A program made the position numbers and the translations under genes. 64,000 nt of DNA, taken from NCBI RefSeq assembly GCF_933208495.1, contig NZ_CAKOET010000002.1, positions 124,001 through 188,000 on the forward strand, written 5' to 3'. The notes beneath the pieces are model-generated. The model ran no database searches and was not told the origin of the DNA. It saw only the letters and a program-made list of their open reading frames with translations. How positions within the stretch are numbered: position 1 is the stretch's first letter; every line of letters starts with the position of its first letter. Source of the DNA: Convivina praedatoris (GTDB taxonomy: Bacteria; Bacillota; Bacilli; Lactobacillales; Lactobacillaceae). This document shows, one piece after another, positions 52,520 through 60,967 of the stretch.

Positions 52520-54502
52520 ATGGCATTTTTAGAACTACATAAAATTACCAAATCCTATTACTTAGGAAAACAAGAATTTCCCGTTTTAAAGGGAATTGAT
52601 TTATCTTTTGAAAAAGGTGAATTTGTTTCAATTTTAGGGGAATCTGGTGGCGGGAAATCCACATTAATGAATATAATTGGTGGTTTAGATCGCAATTTTC
52701 AGGGCGAAGTGGTGGTTGATGGGCATATTTTAGACCATCATCAAGCGGGGCAACTGGATAATTATCGGCGTCAAACAATTGGTTATATTTTTCAAAGCTT
52801 CAATTTAATTAACTATCAGACTAATTTGCAAAATGTCGAAACTTCTTTGAACATGACCACCTTGAGTGCTACGGAACGCCATGAACGAGCAGAGTTACTT
52901 CTTCGAAAAGTTGGTTTAGGAGAACATGTTTATAAGTATCCTTCTCAACTTTCGGGAGGTCAAAAGCAACGTGTCGCTATCGCTCGTGCCTTAGCAGGTG
53001 ACCCAGATGTTATCATTGCTGATGAGCCGACCGGTGCTTTAGACTCTGTTAACACTGGTGAGGTGTTGGTCTTACTACGCCAAATTGCCGAAGAAGGTAA
53101 GTTGGTTATAATGGTGACCCATTCGAAGGAGGTTGCTGATCATAGTAGCCGAATCCTATATATGGAAAATGGTCATATTGCCCGTGATCGGAGCTTAAAT
53201 GAGCATCATCGGATTCAAAATTCAATGTACCATTTAACATCCCGACCATTATCACCAACAACGATTTGGTCAATGGCCTATGAACATTTACGTTATAACT
53301 GGCTTCAAAGTTTGTTAATCATTTTGGGATCAGCGATTGGTGTTTTCTCGGTAATCTTATTTTTAGGATTAGGAAATGGGGTTCAAGGGTATATTAATCA
53401 ACAGGTTGGTCAGTTAGCTAATCCTGATTATCCAACTGTTTACCGTAATTTATCCAAGGATAGTAAACTGAACGCGGTTGAACAAATTGACAATACGCAA
53501 AAAGTGATGGCGACTAATTATGCTAGCACTACCATCAGTTCTGATTACTTAGACAAATTAAGTAAGTCGCAACATGTGGAAAAGATTTATCCGGCCTATA
53601 TGTTAGCTGCAGCTAATTTTAGCTATGGAGATGTGAAAGTAGGATTGAATTTCCGTTCTTGGGCACCAAACTTATCGACTGAATTGCTAAAAAAAGGTCG
53701 GGAACCACTGCATCGTGGCGAGATAGTTGTGTCTAAAAATTTTGCAAACAAGATTGGTTCCAATTGGACTAAGGCTATTGATAAAGAAATTCAAGTTGAA
53801 TATGCGGCTGTTGATGCTGATAACAATCCAGTACCAGTCACGGCTAAATTAAAGGTGGTTGGTATTACTGATGGTAATCAAGCGGCTGAAGTTTTTGCCG
53901 TTTCCCATGATGAAATGAAAGCTGAATTGGCAGCAGCCGGGGCACTGACCGATCCAAACTTTGTGGCGGTTAAAATAGATAAAACTACCAACGTTAAAGC
54001 AGCTGTTCGAAAAATTAATTCAATCAAAATTAATGGTATGCAAGCTTTCGTTGCTGCTTCCATGGATGATGTCCTAGAAACGATTTACCGTATTACTAAT
54101 CTAGCAACTTATGTTTTGGCTGCCATCTCTGGCATTTCACTATTGGTTTCGGCCATTATGATTATTGTGACCACTTATATGTCAGTTGCCGAACGAACGA
54201 AGGAAATTGGCGTTTTACGGGCTTTAGGTGCTCGTCAAGGTGACATTAAATATCTTTTTACTAATGAAGCCTTATTGATGGCGATTGTGGCCGCGATTAT
54301 TGGCATTATTTTGGCCTTTATCGGTCAAGCAGTCATGAATAAACTTCTATATTCACTGATTACTTATAATATTGTTCATATTTCAGCTATTAATGTTTTA
54401 GAAGCAGTAGTAATTAGTATCATCATTACCTTAGCGGCAAGTTTTGTACCGTCGCGTAAAGCAGCTCGTTTAAATACAATCGAAGCGCTCGCAAATGATT
54501 AA
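52520..54502 (+). CDS. Fused ABC transporter ATPase-permease, MacB-like
   Basis: A 660-residue protein joining an ABC ATPase (1-230) to a FtsX/MacB-type permease (260-660). ATPase motifs: Walker A GESGGGKST, signature LSGGQKQRVAIARAL, Walker B VIIADEPTGALD. The permease has a first membrane segment (LQSLLIILGSAIGVFSVILFLG), a large outer domain of about 240 residues, and three C-terminal segments around ERTKEIGVLRALGARQGDIKYLF, the FtsX coupling motif. Type VII ABC (MacB) family members couple ATP to mechanotransmission, acting on peptides, toxins or lipoproteins. Fusion order ATPase-permease as in MacB, but no MacA/TolC-like partner, as expected for a Gram-positive. No two-component regulator adjacent. 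Confidence 0.9.
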   Translation: MAFLELHKITKSYYLGKQEFPVLKGIDLSFEKGEFVSILGESGGGKSTLMNIIGGLDRNFQGEVVVDGHILDHHQAGQLDNYRRQTIGYIFQSFNLINYQTNLQNVETSLNMTTLSATERHERAELLLRKVGLGEHVYKYPSQLSGGQKQRVAIARALAGDPDVIIADEPTGALDSVNTGEVLVLLRQIAEEGKLVIMVTHSKEVADHSSRILYMENGHIARDRSLNEHHRIQNSMYHLTSRPLSPTTIWSMAYEHLRYNWLQSLLIILGSAIGVFSVILFLGLGNGVQGYINQQVGQLANPDYPTVYRNLSKDSKLNAVEQIDNTQKVMATNYASTTISSDYLDKLSKSQHVEKIYPAYMLAAANFSYGDVKVGLNFRSWAPNLSTELLKKGREPLHRGEIVVSKNFANKIGSNWTKAIDKEIQVEYAAVDADNNPVPVTAKLKVVGITDGNQAAEVFAVSHDEMKAELAAAGALTDPNFVAVKIDKTTNVKAAVRKINSIKINGMQAFVAASMDDVLETIYRITNLATYVLAAISGISLLVSAIMIIVTTYMSVAERTKEIGVLRALGARQGDIKYLFTNEALLMAIVAAIIGIILAFIGQAVMNKLLYSLITYNIVHISAINVLEAVVISIIITLAASFVPSRKAARLNTIEALAND

Positions 54503-54506
54503 GACT

Positions 54507-54532
54507 AAAAGATCTCTTTAGAGGTCTTTTTT
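54507..54532 (+). terminator. Terminator
   Basis: AAAAGATCTC-TTTA-GAGGTCTTTTTT. Confidence 0.85.
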
Positions 54533-54548
54533 GTTGTTAATTGAGCTG

Positions 54549-54578
54549 TTCGCAACGTGATAATCTTTAAGGTATAAT
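54549..54578 (+). promoter_or_regulatory. Promoter of the LCP gene
   Basis: Consensus -10 TATAAT at 54573-54578; weak -35 TTCGCA at 54549-54554, 18-base spacer. Confidence 0.5.
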
Positions 54579-54609
54579 ATTTGTATCTAAATATTGGAGT
54601 AGACAGACC

Positions 54610-55791
54610 ATGGACGAAAATAACTACAGCCGCTCTTCGCGCCGTAAAGAAGAGGAGGCTAATTTTGACGAGAAAGGGCCTCGTCGGCCACGCCGTCGGC
54701 GCCGAACACGCTGGCTTGGCTGGATTTTATTAATCCTGCTAGTGGCAGCGATTGGCGTAAGTGCCGTTTTCTTTGCTGAATTTAAAAGTTCAGTTGAAAG
54801 CATGCAGCATTCGGCTAAAATCACTAAAGCCCGGGATGTCAACCAATTGGTCAAAGAGGGTAAGCCATTTTCAGTTTTGGTCTTGGGAACCGATGTAGGC
54901 GAGTTAAACAGAGATCGAGATGGATTGACGGATTCAATGATGGTTTTGACTGTAAATCCAACCAAACAAGAAATAACTATGACTTCGATTCCACGTGATA
55001 TTATGGTATCAATTGTCGGTGCTGAAGAAACTTTCCCACAAAAAATGAATGCTGCCTATCCGATTGAAGGGGTTGGTGCAACCATGCAGACTGTACAAAA
55101 CTATTTAAATGTGCCAATTGATTTTTATGTTTTGGTCAATATGAAGGGCTTAGAAAGTTTAGTCGACCAAGTTGGTGGGGTTTCAGTGGATTCACCGCTT
55201 AATTTCCAATATAGTCAAGAGACTGCCCATGCCGAAGGGCCGAATTTGTATCGTTTCCATAAGGGGAGTACCCGTTATGAGCATTCTGATGATAATGGTA
55301 AGACTTGGTCTAGGAGTAAAACTGTCATGGATGGCGATGCTGCCTTAGCTTTTTCACGGATGCGTTATGATGACCCTGATGGCGATTATGGTCGTCAATT
55401 GCGACAACGTTTGGTCTTAAAGGCTCTTATGAAACAGGCAGTTAATCTTAAGAGTTTGACTAATCCTAAGTTCATTAAGACCGTTTCTAAAAATGCCCAA
55501 ACTGATATTTCTTTTGATAATGTCCTGAAATTAATTACCTCATATCGAGTTGCTGCGAAAAATCAGGTTTCTGATAACCTTCAAGGTCAGTTGGATATGT
55601 ATGGCGGTATTTCTTATCAAATGGTACCTAAAACTGAAAAACAACGGGTAACTGATAAAATTCGTAACCAATTAGGATTGGATCCTAAGGATACCGGTAC
55701 CCAATTTGGTGGACAGGTACCAGCCAATGGGGCTCGAATTGCTAGTGATAATTTAGCGCTGATTGGGGAACAATACTTGGCGAATGAATAG
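54610..55791 (+). CDS. LytR-CpsA-Psr (LCP) family wall-polymer transferase
   Basis: Extracytoplasmic enzyme that attaches teichoic acids or polysaccharides to peptidoglycan from undecaprenyl-linked precursors. 393 residues: a charged cytoplasmic tail with an Arg run (PRRPRRRRRTRW), one membrane segment (about 36-57), then the LCP domain (SVLVLGTDVGELNRDRDGLTDSMMVLTVNP ... TSIPRDIMV ... AFSRMRYDDPDGDYGRQLRQRLVLKAL). The conserved Arg/Asp residues that bind the pyrophosphate are there. Substrate polymer cannot be told. GGAG site. Confidence 0.93.
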   Translation: MDENNYSRSSRRKEEEANFDEKGPRRPRRRRRTRWLGWILLILLVAAIGVSAVFFAEFKSSVESMQHSAKITKARDVNQLVKEGKPFSVLVLGTDVGELNRDRDGLTDSMMVLTVNPTKQEITMTSIPRDIMVSIVGAEETFPQKMNAAYPIEGVGATMQTVQNYLNVPIDFYVLVNMKGLESLVDQVGGVSVDSPLNFQYSQETAHAEGPNLYRFHKGSTRYEHSDDNGKTWSRSKTVMDGDAALAFSRMRYDDPDGDYGRQLRQRLVLKALMKQAVNLKSLTNPKFIKTVSKNAQTDISFDNVLKLITSYRVAAKNQVSDNLQGQLDMYGGISYQMVPKTEKQRVTDKIRNQLGLDPKDTGTQFGGQVPANGARIASDNLALIGEQYLANE

Positions 55792-55798
55792 AATAAGC

Positions 55799-55819
55799 AA
55801 GCGCTTCGGCGCTTTTTTT
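55799..55819 (+). terminator. Terminator
   Basis: AAGCGC-TTCG-GCGCTT plus a T run; UUCG tetraloop hairpin just after the LCP gene. Confidence 0.9.
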
Positions 55820-55872
55820 GATTCGTAAAATTCGTGTTATACTGGAAAAAAAGCTAAGGATAAGGCATAGAA

Positions 55873-56802
55873 ATGGCATATTTGGGTATTATTGATTTAG
55901 GGAGCAATTCCGCTCGAATGGTTATTGAAGATTTGCATCCAGATGGTAGTTATACTGAAATTCTGCGGGAAAAGACTGACACTCGGATTGCTCAAAACAT
56001 GGGTTCATCATTGGTGTTACAACCGGAGCCGATGCGTCGAACCATTGCCGTACTGAAGGAATTTAAGGCGCGCTTGGATCAGTATGGACCGTTAGCCACC
56101 AAAGCAATTACTACGGCGGCGGTTCGCACTGCTAAAAACCAAACTGAATTCCTAGATTTAGTACGGCAAGAAGTTGATATTGAATTTGAAGTTTTAACTG
56201 GTACCCAGGAAGCCCATTATGATTATTTGGGTGTTATGGCAACCTTAAGTGATATTCAAAACGGGGTAATTTTAGATACGGGTGGTGCATCAGTTGAACT
56301 AATTGGTTTTAAAAATCGACAAGAACAACATGAAATTAGCTTACCTTTTGGGGCAGTGAATCTATCTGAAAAATATCAATTAGCTGATGATGTTAAACAA
56401 GTTAACGTTGAAGCAGCTTGTGCTTCGATTAATCAGCAATATCAAGAGCTAAAATGGTTGGATAATTTTAAAAATGATTCGGTTATTTTGCTTGGTGGTG
56501 CTAATCGATCGCTAGCTCGTGTAGCTCGTGCTTTTAATGGGGAACGTCAAATTAATAATATCCACGGCTTTACGATGTCACGAGCCTTGGTGGAACAGTT
56601 ATTTGACCAAATTCGGCAAACGAATCGAGTTGGCCGTGAAAAAATAGCTGGATTAGAAAAATCACGAGCTGATATTATTATTAGTGGATTACTTCCCCTC
56701 CTTAACTTAATGAAAGCGATTGATGCCCCACAGGTTATTTTCTCTGAAAGTGGTGTTAGAGAAGGTATTATTGCCGAAAGAGTATGTAAACTCGATGACT
56801 AA
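55873..56802 (+). CDS. ppx: Ppx/GppA family exopolyphosphatase
   Basis: ASKHA-fold phosphatase, 309 residues. It hydrolyses inorganic polyphosphate or pppGpp. Motifs: IIDLGSNSARMVI (phosphate 1), VLTGTQEAHYDYLGV and VILDTGGASVELIGF (phosphate 2), VILLGGANRSLARV (adenosine-like site). This is the short form, consisting of the two ASKHA domains only, without the HD-like C-terminal domain of E. coli Ppx. No ppk is adjacent. Its last 8 bases overlap the mvaA start, making it the first gene of a five-gene run. Confidence 0.92.
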   Translation: MAYLGIIDLGSNSARMVIEDLHPDGSYTEILREKTDTRIAQNMGSSLVLQPEPMRRTIAVLKEFKARLDQYGPLATKAITTAAVRTAKNQTEFLDLVRQEVDIEFEVLTGTQEAHYDYLGVMATLSDIQNGVILDTGGASVELIGFKNRQEQHEISLPFGAVNLSEKYQLADDVKQVNVEAACASINQQYQELKWLDNFKNDSVILLGGANRSLARVARAFNGERQINNIHGFTMSRALVEQLFDQIRQTNRVGREKIAGLEKSRADIIISGLLPLLNLMKAIDAPQVIFSESGVREGIIAERVCKLDD

Positions 56803-58027
56803 GAAGTTTTATGAAAAAACACCAACAGAACGACTAAATGAATTATCCCTGACAGCAAAGCTGCGTCAGGATTTTACTGTTGATCAAAATTTAGTGAATG
56901 CAGCGATAGTGGAAAATTATATTAGTGATTTTCGTGAACCCGAAGGGGTTTTGCGACGTTTACAGCTTGATGGTCATTTTTATACGGTGCCCATGGCTAT
57001 TGAAGAACCTAGTGTAATTGCAGCAGCTAATAATGGGGCTCGAATGCTTAATTTTAATGGTGGTATTTTTACCGAAAAAATACAGCCAGCAGCACTGACG
57101 CTTGGACAGCTATTATTTGAGGATGTGAATGTTGCTGCTTTACATAAATTTATTGATCAATTTGCAGCTGAAATTCAACGAGTAGCTGATCTAGCCAAAC
57201 CATCAATTGTAAAACGCGGTGGGGGCTTAGTGAAAGTTCAACTACGTGAGTTAAGTTTAAAACAAGTAAGTGTTGATTTTTTAATTGATACCAAAGAGGC
57301 AATGGGGGCCAACATTGTTAATACAATTTTAGCGGCTGAAAAAGAATTTTTTCAGCCCTTTATCCAGCATTGCTTAGGCGCAATTTTGAGTAATGATGGA
57401 CGCAATAATTTAACAAAAGTATTTGGTAGGGTGCCCTTTGCCGTTCTCGGTGGGGAAGCAGTAGCAAATAAAATAGTCGCGCTTAGTCGTTTTTCTAAAG
57501 TGGATTCTTACCGCGCGGTTACAGAAAATAAGGGAATCTTTAATGGTGTTGGCGCTGTGGTATTAGCAACTGGAAATGACTGGCGTGCCGTGGAAGCTGC
57601 CGGACATGCCTATGCTAGTCAACAAGGGACATACCAGAGCCTTAGTCACTGGTCAATTGATGCTAATCAACAGCAGTTGGTGGGTGAATTAGTCCTACCT
57701 TTGCCAATTGGTAGCATTGGTGGTGCTATCACGGCCTTACCCCAGGCACAACGAAATTTAGCCCTATTAGAAAAGCCATCCGTTCAAACCTTACGTGAAA
57801 TTATTGCTGGCGTTGGTTTAGCGCAGAATCTAGCAGCCCTTAAAGCAATTGCTGGTGAGGGTATTCAAACTGGGCATATGCGGATGCAATACCGGGCCTT
57901 AGCACTTCAAGTCGGTGCTCAGCCACATGAAGTGCTGCCTTTAGCACGGCGTTTAAGTACACAAAAAACAGTGGATACCCAGCTAGCTAGTCAAATATTA
58001 AAGGAGATACGTCGCCATGAATCCTAA
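56795..58027 (+). CDS. mvaA: Hydroxymethylglutaryl-CoA reductase (class II)
   Basis: Reduces HMG-CoA to mevalonate for isoprenoid synthesis, or runs in reverse. 410 residues from the ATG at 56795 (MTKKFYEKTPTERL), which overlaps the end of ppx; the frame is open 25 codons further up but the family start is here. Catalytic Glu in MAIEEPSVIAAAN (70-73), the ENKGIFNG Lys region, ATGNDWRAVEAAGHAYA, and His in GHMRMQ are present. The dimer motif usually DAMGAN is EAMGAN (residues 168-173), a conservative change. No other mevalonate gene is adjacent. Confidence 0.93.
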   Translation: MTKKFYEKTPTERLNELSLTAKLRQDFTVDQNLVNAAIVENYISDFREPEGVLRRLQLDGHFYTVPMAIEEPSVIAAANNGARMLNFNGGIFTEKIQPAALTLGQLLFEDVNVAALHKFIDQFAAEIQRVADLAKPSIVKRGGGLVKVQLRELSLKQVSVDFLIDTKEAMGANIVNTILAAEKEFFQPFIQHCLGAILSNDGRNNLTKVFGRVPFAVLGGEAVANKIVALSRFSKVDSYRAVTENKGIFNGVGAVVLATGNDWRAVEAAGHAYASQQGTYQSLSHWSIDANQQQLVGELVLPLPIGSIGGAITALPQAQRNLALLEKPSVQTLREIIAGVGLAQNLAALKAIAGEGIQTGHMRMQYRALALQVGAQPHEVLPLARRLSTQKTVDTQLASQILKEIRRHES

Positions 58028-58970
58028 AATCCAGACCCTTTTAGACCAGGTTAATCAAGTTTATCCAGGTCAAGTTATAACCCGAGTTGGCCAGGAACAT
58101 GATGGTCGATTACATTTAGACCGAGTAAGTCAGTCTACTTTGGCTGGTCGAATTTTAATTGAATTAGCTGATAGTACAGCAGCTGACTTTCTTTTGGGCA
58201 ATGAACTCCTAAAAATGCTATTAACCTTAAACGGCATCATTCCACAGATTTTTTTTGCCATTACTTTTGATAGCGAACAACTTGATAACCAGTTAATTCA
58301 AATTGCTACGCGGATGCATCGTGTGGTGGTGCATGCCATTACTTATCCAGAATTAAATCAGCATGGCATTATCAGCGTGGAAACGGTTTCGGAGTACTTA
58401 GTTGGTGTGCATGAAGAGTTAAGTCTAGAGACTGAGGAACAAGATTCAGAAACTTTGTGGCGCCTATTAGTGCTCATGGATGCTTTAGTGTTTGGTCACA
58501 CGTTAAATGATAATCAATCTTTTTTCAACGACTTAAAGACTAATTATCCACGAGCATTTGCAGCTGCTCAAGAAATCGTTAGTCCCTTTTGGTCAGTTGA
58601 CTTTAAGAAGCCACGACAGACTAGAAAGCAAATGGTAAGAGTATTTGATGCTCTGGATAAAACTTTGTATAACTGGCAGTTACCAACGGTTAATGCTCGT
58701 GAGTATGTGACGCTAACCAGTGTTCTATCTAAAAGACAGTTGAGTTTACCAGTTAGTCAAGTATTTGATATCTTTCACACGGAAATGCTTGATTTTCAAA
58801 CCAAAGAAACTGCTTATGTGGGCCTTAACAAGGGTGATCGGCAAAATAGTTTTGTTATTACACCACCACAAAATGAAGCTGATCGACCTGCATTTTTCCA
58901 ACAACTATATGCCTTGCCGGTTCAAGATTTATTTAAACAATTAGCTTTGCCATACATAGAAAGGGGGTGA
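58017..58970 (+). CDS. Conserved protein after mvaA, unknown (IpaB/EvcA-like annotation)
   Basis: A 317-residue protein overlapping mvaA by 11 bases with AAAGGAG inside it, so translation is coupled. I recall proteins at this position in lactobacilli labelled IpaB/EvcA family, but that name conveys no function and I am not certain of it. It looks soluble, alpha/beta: LAGRILIELADSTAADFLLGNELLKMLLTLNGIIPQIFF, then a helical second half. HRVVVHAITYPEL and LVFGHTLNDN contain histidines, but no HExxH zinc motif exists. Constant placement beside mvaA suggests a link to isoprenoid or CoA metabolism (inference). Confidence 0.75.
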   Translation: MNPKIQTLLDQVNQVYPGQVITRVGQEHDGRLHLDRVSQSTLAGRILIELADSTAADFLLGNELLKMLLTLNGIIPQIFFAITFDSEQLDNQLIQIATRMHRVVVHAITYPELNQHGIISVETVSEYLVGVHEELSLETEEQDSETLWRLLVLMDALVFGHTLNDNQSFFNDLKTNYPRAFAAAQEIVSPFWSVDFKKPRQTRKQMVRVFDALDKTLYNWQLPTVNAREYVTLTSVLSKRQLSLPVSQVFDIFHTEMLDFQTKETAYVGLNKGDRQNSFVITPPQNEADRPAFFQQLYALPVQDLFKQLALPYIERG

Positions 58971-58974
58971 ATTT

Positions 58975-59682
58975 ATGTTAGTAACACCAGTTATTCAGAC
59001 TAAATTTGATCAAGCTCAAAACATTCTTTTTATGACAGGCGCCGGTATTTCAACTTTATCGGGTATTCCCGATTATCGTTCTAAAAATGGGATTTATGAT
59101 GGGGTAAAACTCCAACCAGAGTACCTTTTAAGTGCAACCGCTTTTGAGCGTGAACCTGAAAAGCAGTATCAATTTATGATTGATAATATGTACTTTCCAG
59201 ATGCTAAACCCAATATTATCCATGATAAAATGGCGGCGCTCACGCAAGCTAAACGTGCTCGGATTATTACACAAAATGTTGATGATTTACATGTTAAGGC
59301 TAATAGTGATGCCGAACGGTTAATTCGTTTTCATGGCAGTCTCTATGAAGTTTATGCGCCCATCGATAATCAACCGGTACCATTTCAGCAGTATTTAAGA
59401 TCAATGTGTCGGTCTAGTGATGGGGCTAAATTACGACCACGAATTACCTTTTATGAGGAAATGCCTTTTGGGGTTAATGAATCAGCCCAATGGGTTGCAG
59501 CGGCTGATTTAATCGTGGTTGTTGGAACCAGTTTTAAGGTCTATCCGTTTGCCGGTCTATTACAATATGCTAATCCACAAGCAACCTTGATGTCGGTTAA
59601 TTTGGAATTGATTAATGCGCCATTGCGGGTTGAACAGGTTGTCGGGAATGCTGGCGAGTTTTTCCAAGAATTACAGATTTAA
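58975..59682 (+). CDS. SIR2-family NAD-dependent protein deacylase-like, zinc cysteines mostly lost
   Basis: A 235-residue sirtuin-fold protein. NAD-site motifs are intact: MTGAGISTLSGIPDYRSKNGIYDG (20-43), TQNVDDLH (99-106), catalytic His120 in RFHGSLYEV, VVGTSFKVYPFAGLL. The zinc ribbon normally has four cysteines in two CxxC pairs after the His; here the region 121-150 (YEVYAPIDNQPVPFQQYLRSMCRSSDG) has just Cys145. So it binds no structural zinc in the usual way. It could still be an active deacylase or ADP-ribosyl-type enzyme. AAGGGGGTGA site. Fourth gene of the ppx-mvaA run. Confidence 0.9.
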   Translation: MLVTPVIQTKFDQAQNILFMTGAGISTLSGIPDYRSKNGIYDGVKLQPEYLLSATAFEREPEKQYQFMIDNMYFPDAKPNIIHDKMAALTQAKRARIITQNVDDLHVKANSDAERLIRFHGSLYEVYAPIDNQPVPFQQYLRSMCRSSDGAKLRPRITFYEEMPFGVNESAQWVAAADLIVVVGTSFKVYPFAGLLQYANPQATLMSVNLELINAPLRVEQVVGNAGEFFQELQI

Positions 59683-59703
59683 AAAGGGATGTAGGAGGAT
59701 CTT

Positions 59704-60618
59704 ATGAGTGACACACATGATAATGAGGTGAAACAAAAGCCATATATTATCGGCATTGTAATTAATTTAGTGTTTGTTTTAGCAGAAATAGTTTTTGCTC
59801 AAATTGCACATTCAACAGCGTTATTTGCGGATGCTTTTCATAATTTGAGTGACGTATTGGCTTTGGTAATTGCCTGGTTAGCTGTGGTCGTTTTTGGTTT
59901 ACGAGCGACCAAGCAACATACTTATGGCTGGCATAACGTTTCGATTTTAGCCAGTATTTTTAATGCCCTATTACTGTTAGGGGCTGTGGCAATAATTTTT
60001 TATGAAGGTATTCGAGACCTCTTTTTTGTTACGCCAGAACATACAGCTGGTTGGATTGTTACCGTTGTGGCTGCTATTGGAATTGTGGTTAACTTTTCAA
60101 CAGCGATGCTCTTTAAAATTTCTGGGGGGCCTGACGAGCATGGTCATCACCATGGACAAGATTTAAATGCTAAAACAGCATATTTACATTTACTAGCTGA
60201 TGCTGGTGTTTCTGTTGGGGTTATATTGGCCGGATGGCTAATTCAAATGACCGGTTGGCAAATTATTGATCCAATCGTGTCATTAATCATTGGTGTGATT
60301 ATTTTGGTAACAGCCTGGCCGGTGATGAAGTCCACTTTTAATTTAGCCATTAATGGTGTGCCGGATAATGTTGACGAAGAAGAGATTTATCAATATTTGA
60401 ATCAACACGCGGGAATTCAAGAACTACATGATTTGCATATTTGGCCATTATCGACAACTGAATCAGCTTTGACAGTTCATTTGGCGGTGGAGAATCCAGC
60501 TGATGCTCAAAATATTTTAGAGGACGTAACTGACCAGTTACGGAGTCACTATCATATTTCACATGTCACGATTCAAATTGAGGGGCCTTGGCATGAAACA
60601 AATTGTAATTCGATTTAG
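59704..60618 (+). CDS. Cation diffusion facilitator (Zn/Co/Cd/Mn exporter)
   Basis: CDF antiporter, 304 residues: six membrane segments and a C-terminal cytoplasmic ferredoxin-like domain. Metal-site motifs are HNLSD (FADAFHNLSDVLAL) in segment 2 and HLLADAGVS in segment 5. The His-rich loop DEHGHHHGQD lies between segments 4 and 5. His/Asp in both motifs is the zinc-type pattern (CzcD/ZitB), though Mn or Co cannot be ruled out. C terminus ends WHETNCNSI. AGGAGG site, 21 bases after the SIR2 gene, so it may belong to the same operon. Confidence 0.92.
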   Translation: MSDTHDNEVKQKPYIIGIVINLVFVLAEIVFAQIAHSTALFADAFHNLSDVLALVIAWLAVVVFGLRATKQHTYGWHNVSILASIFNALLLLGAVAIIFYEGIRDLFFVTPEHTAGWIVTVVAAIGIVVNFSTAMLFKISGGPDEHGHHHGQDLNAKTAYLHLLADAGVSVGVILAGWLIQMTGWQIIDPIVSLIIGVIILVTAWPVMKSTFNLAINGVPDNVDEEEIYQYLNQHAGIQELHDLHIWPLSTTESALTVHLAVENPADAQNILEDVTDQLRSHYHISHVTIQIEGPWHETNCNSI

Positions 60619-60724
60619 GTTGGTAAAAATTATTTTATTTTAATAAATTTCGTTTCCTGGCTTAATTCTATTAAAAATGTAATATTGTAATTTATTGTTA
60701 GATAAATGTTGTACCTTTCTTTAC

Positions 60725-60752
60725 TTGACGCGAGCGTAAACTTGTGTATGAT
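60725..60752 (+). promoter_or_regulatory. Promoter of mntH
   Basis: -35 TTGACG (60725-60730), 16-base spacer, -10 TATGAT (60747-60752). The 100 bases before it, after the CDF gene, are AT-rich without a clear terminator. Confidence 0.6.
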
Positions 60753-60758
60753 TATAGA

Positions 60759-60967
60759 TGTACTTAGGCACTGATGGATGGGTTAGGTAGCTTTCATAAG
60801 CTTTCAACAGCCAAGTTGAATGAAATTCTTTATGAAAATTATTTAGCACCGGAATTGTATCTTCTTGTCGCGGTTTTTTTGTTATAAAAAAGTTTGTGAT
60901 GATTAGTGCAACGCCGCGTGTTTTTCTGTTTGTCTTTGTCCTGAGGAGAATTCCAAAGGAGAAGAAT
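60759..60967 (+). other. Long untranslated leader of mntH, possible attenuator
   Basis: About 210 bases separate the promoter from the mntH start. They contain a hairpin TTTCAAC-AGCC-AAGTTGAA (near 60805-60823), a CGCGG-T7 element near 60871, and a downstream CCGCG followed by T-rich bases near 60913-60922 that can pair with it. This suggests mutually exclusive structures. It does not match any metal riboswitch whose consensus I know. Confidence 0.4.

Noticed and set aside
60619-60967. yybP-ykoY manganese riboswitch before mntH
   Set aside because: The conserved GGGGAGUA-type elements are not present; manganese importers are also not its usual targets.
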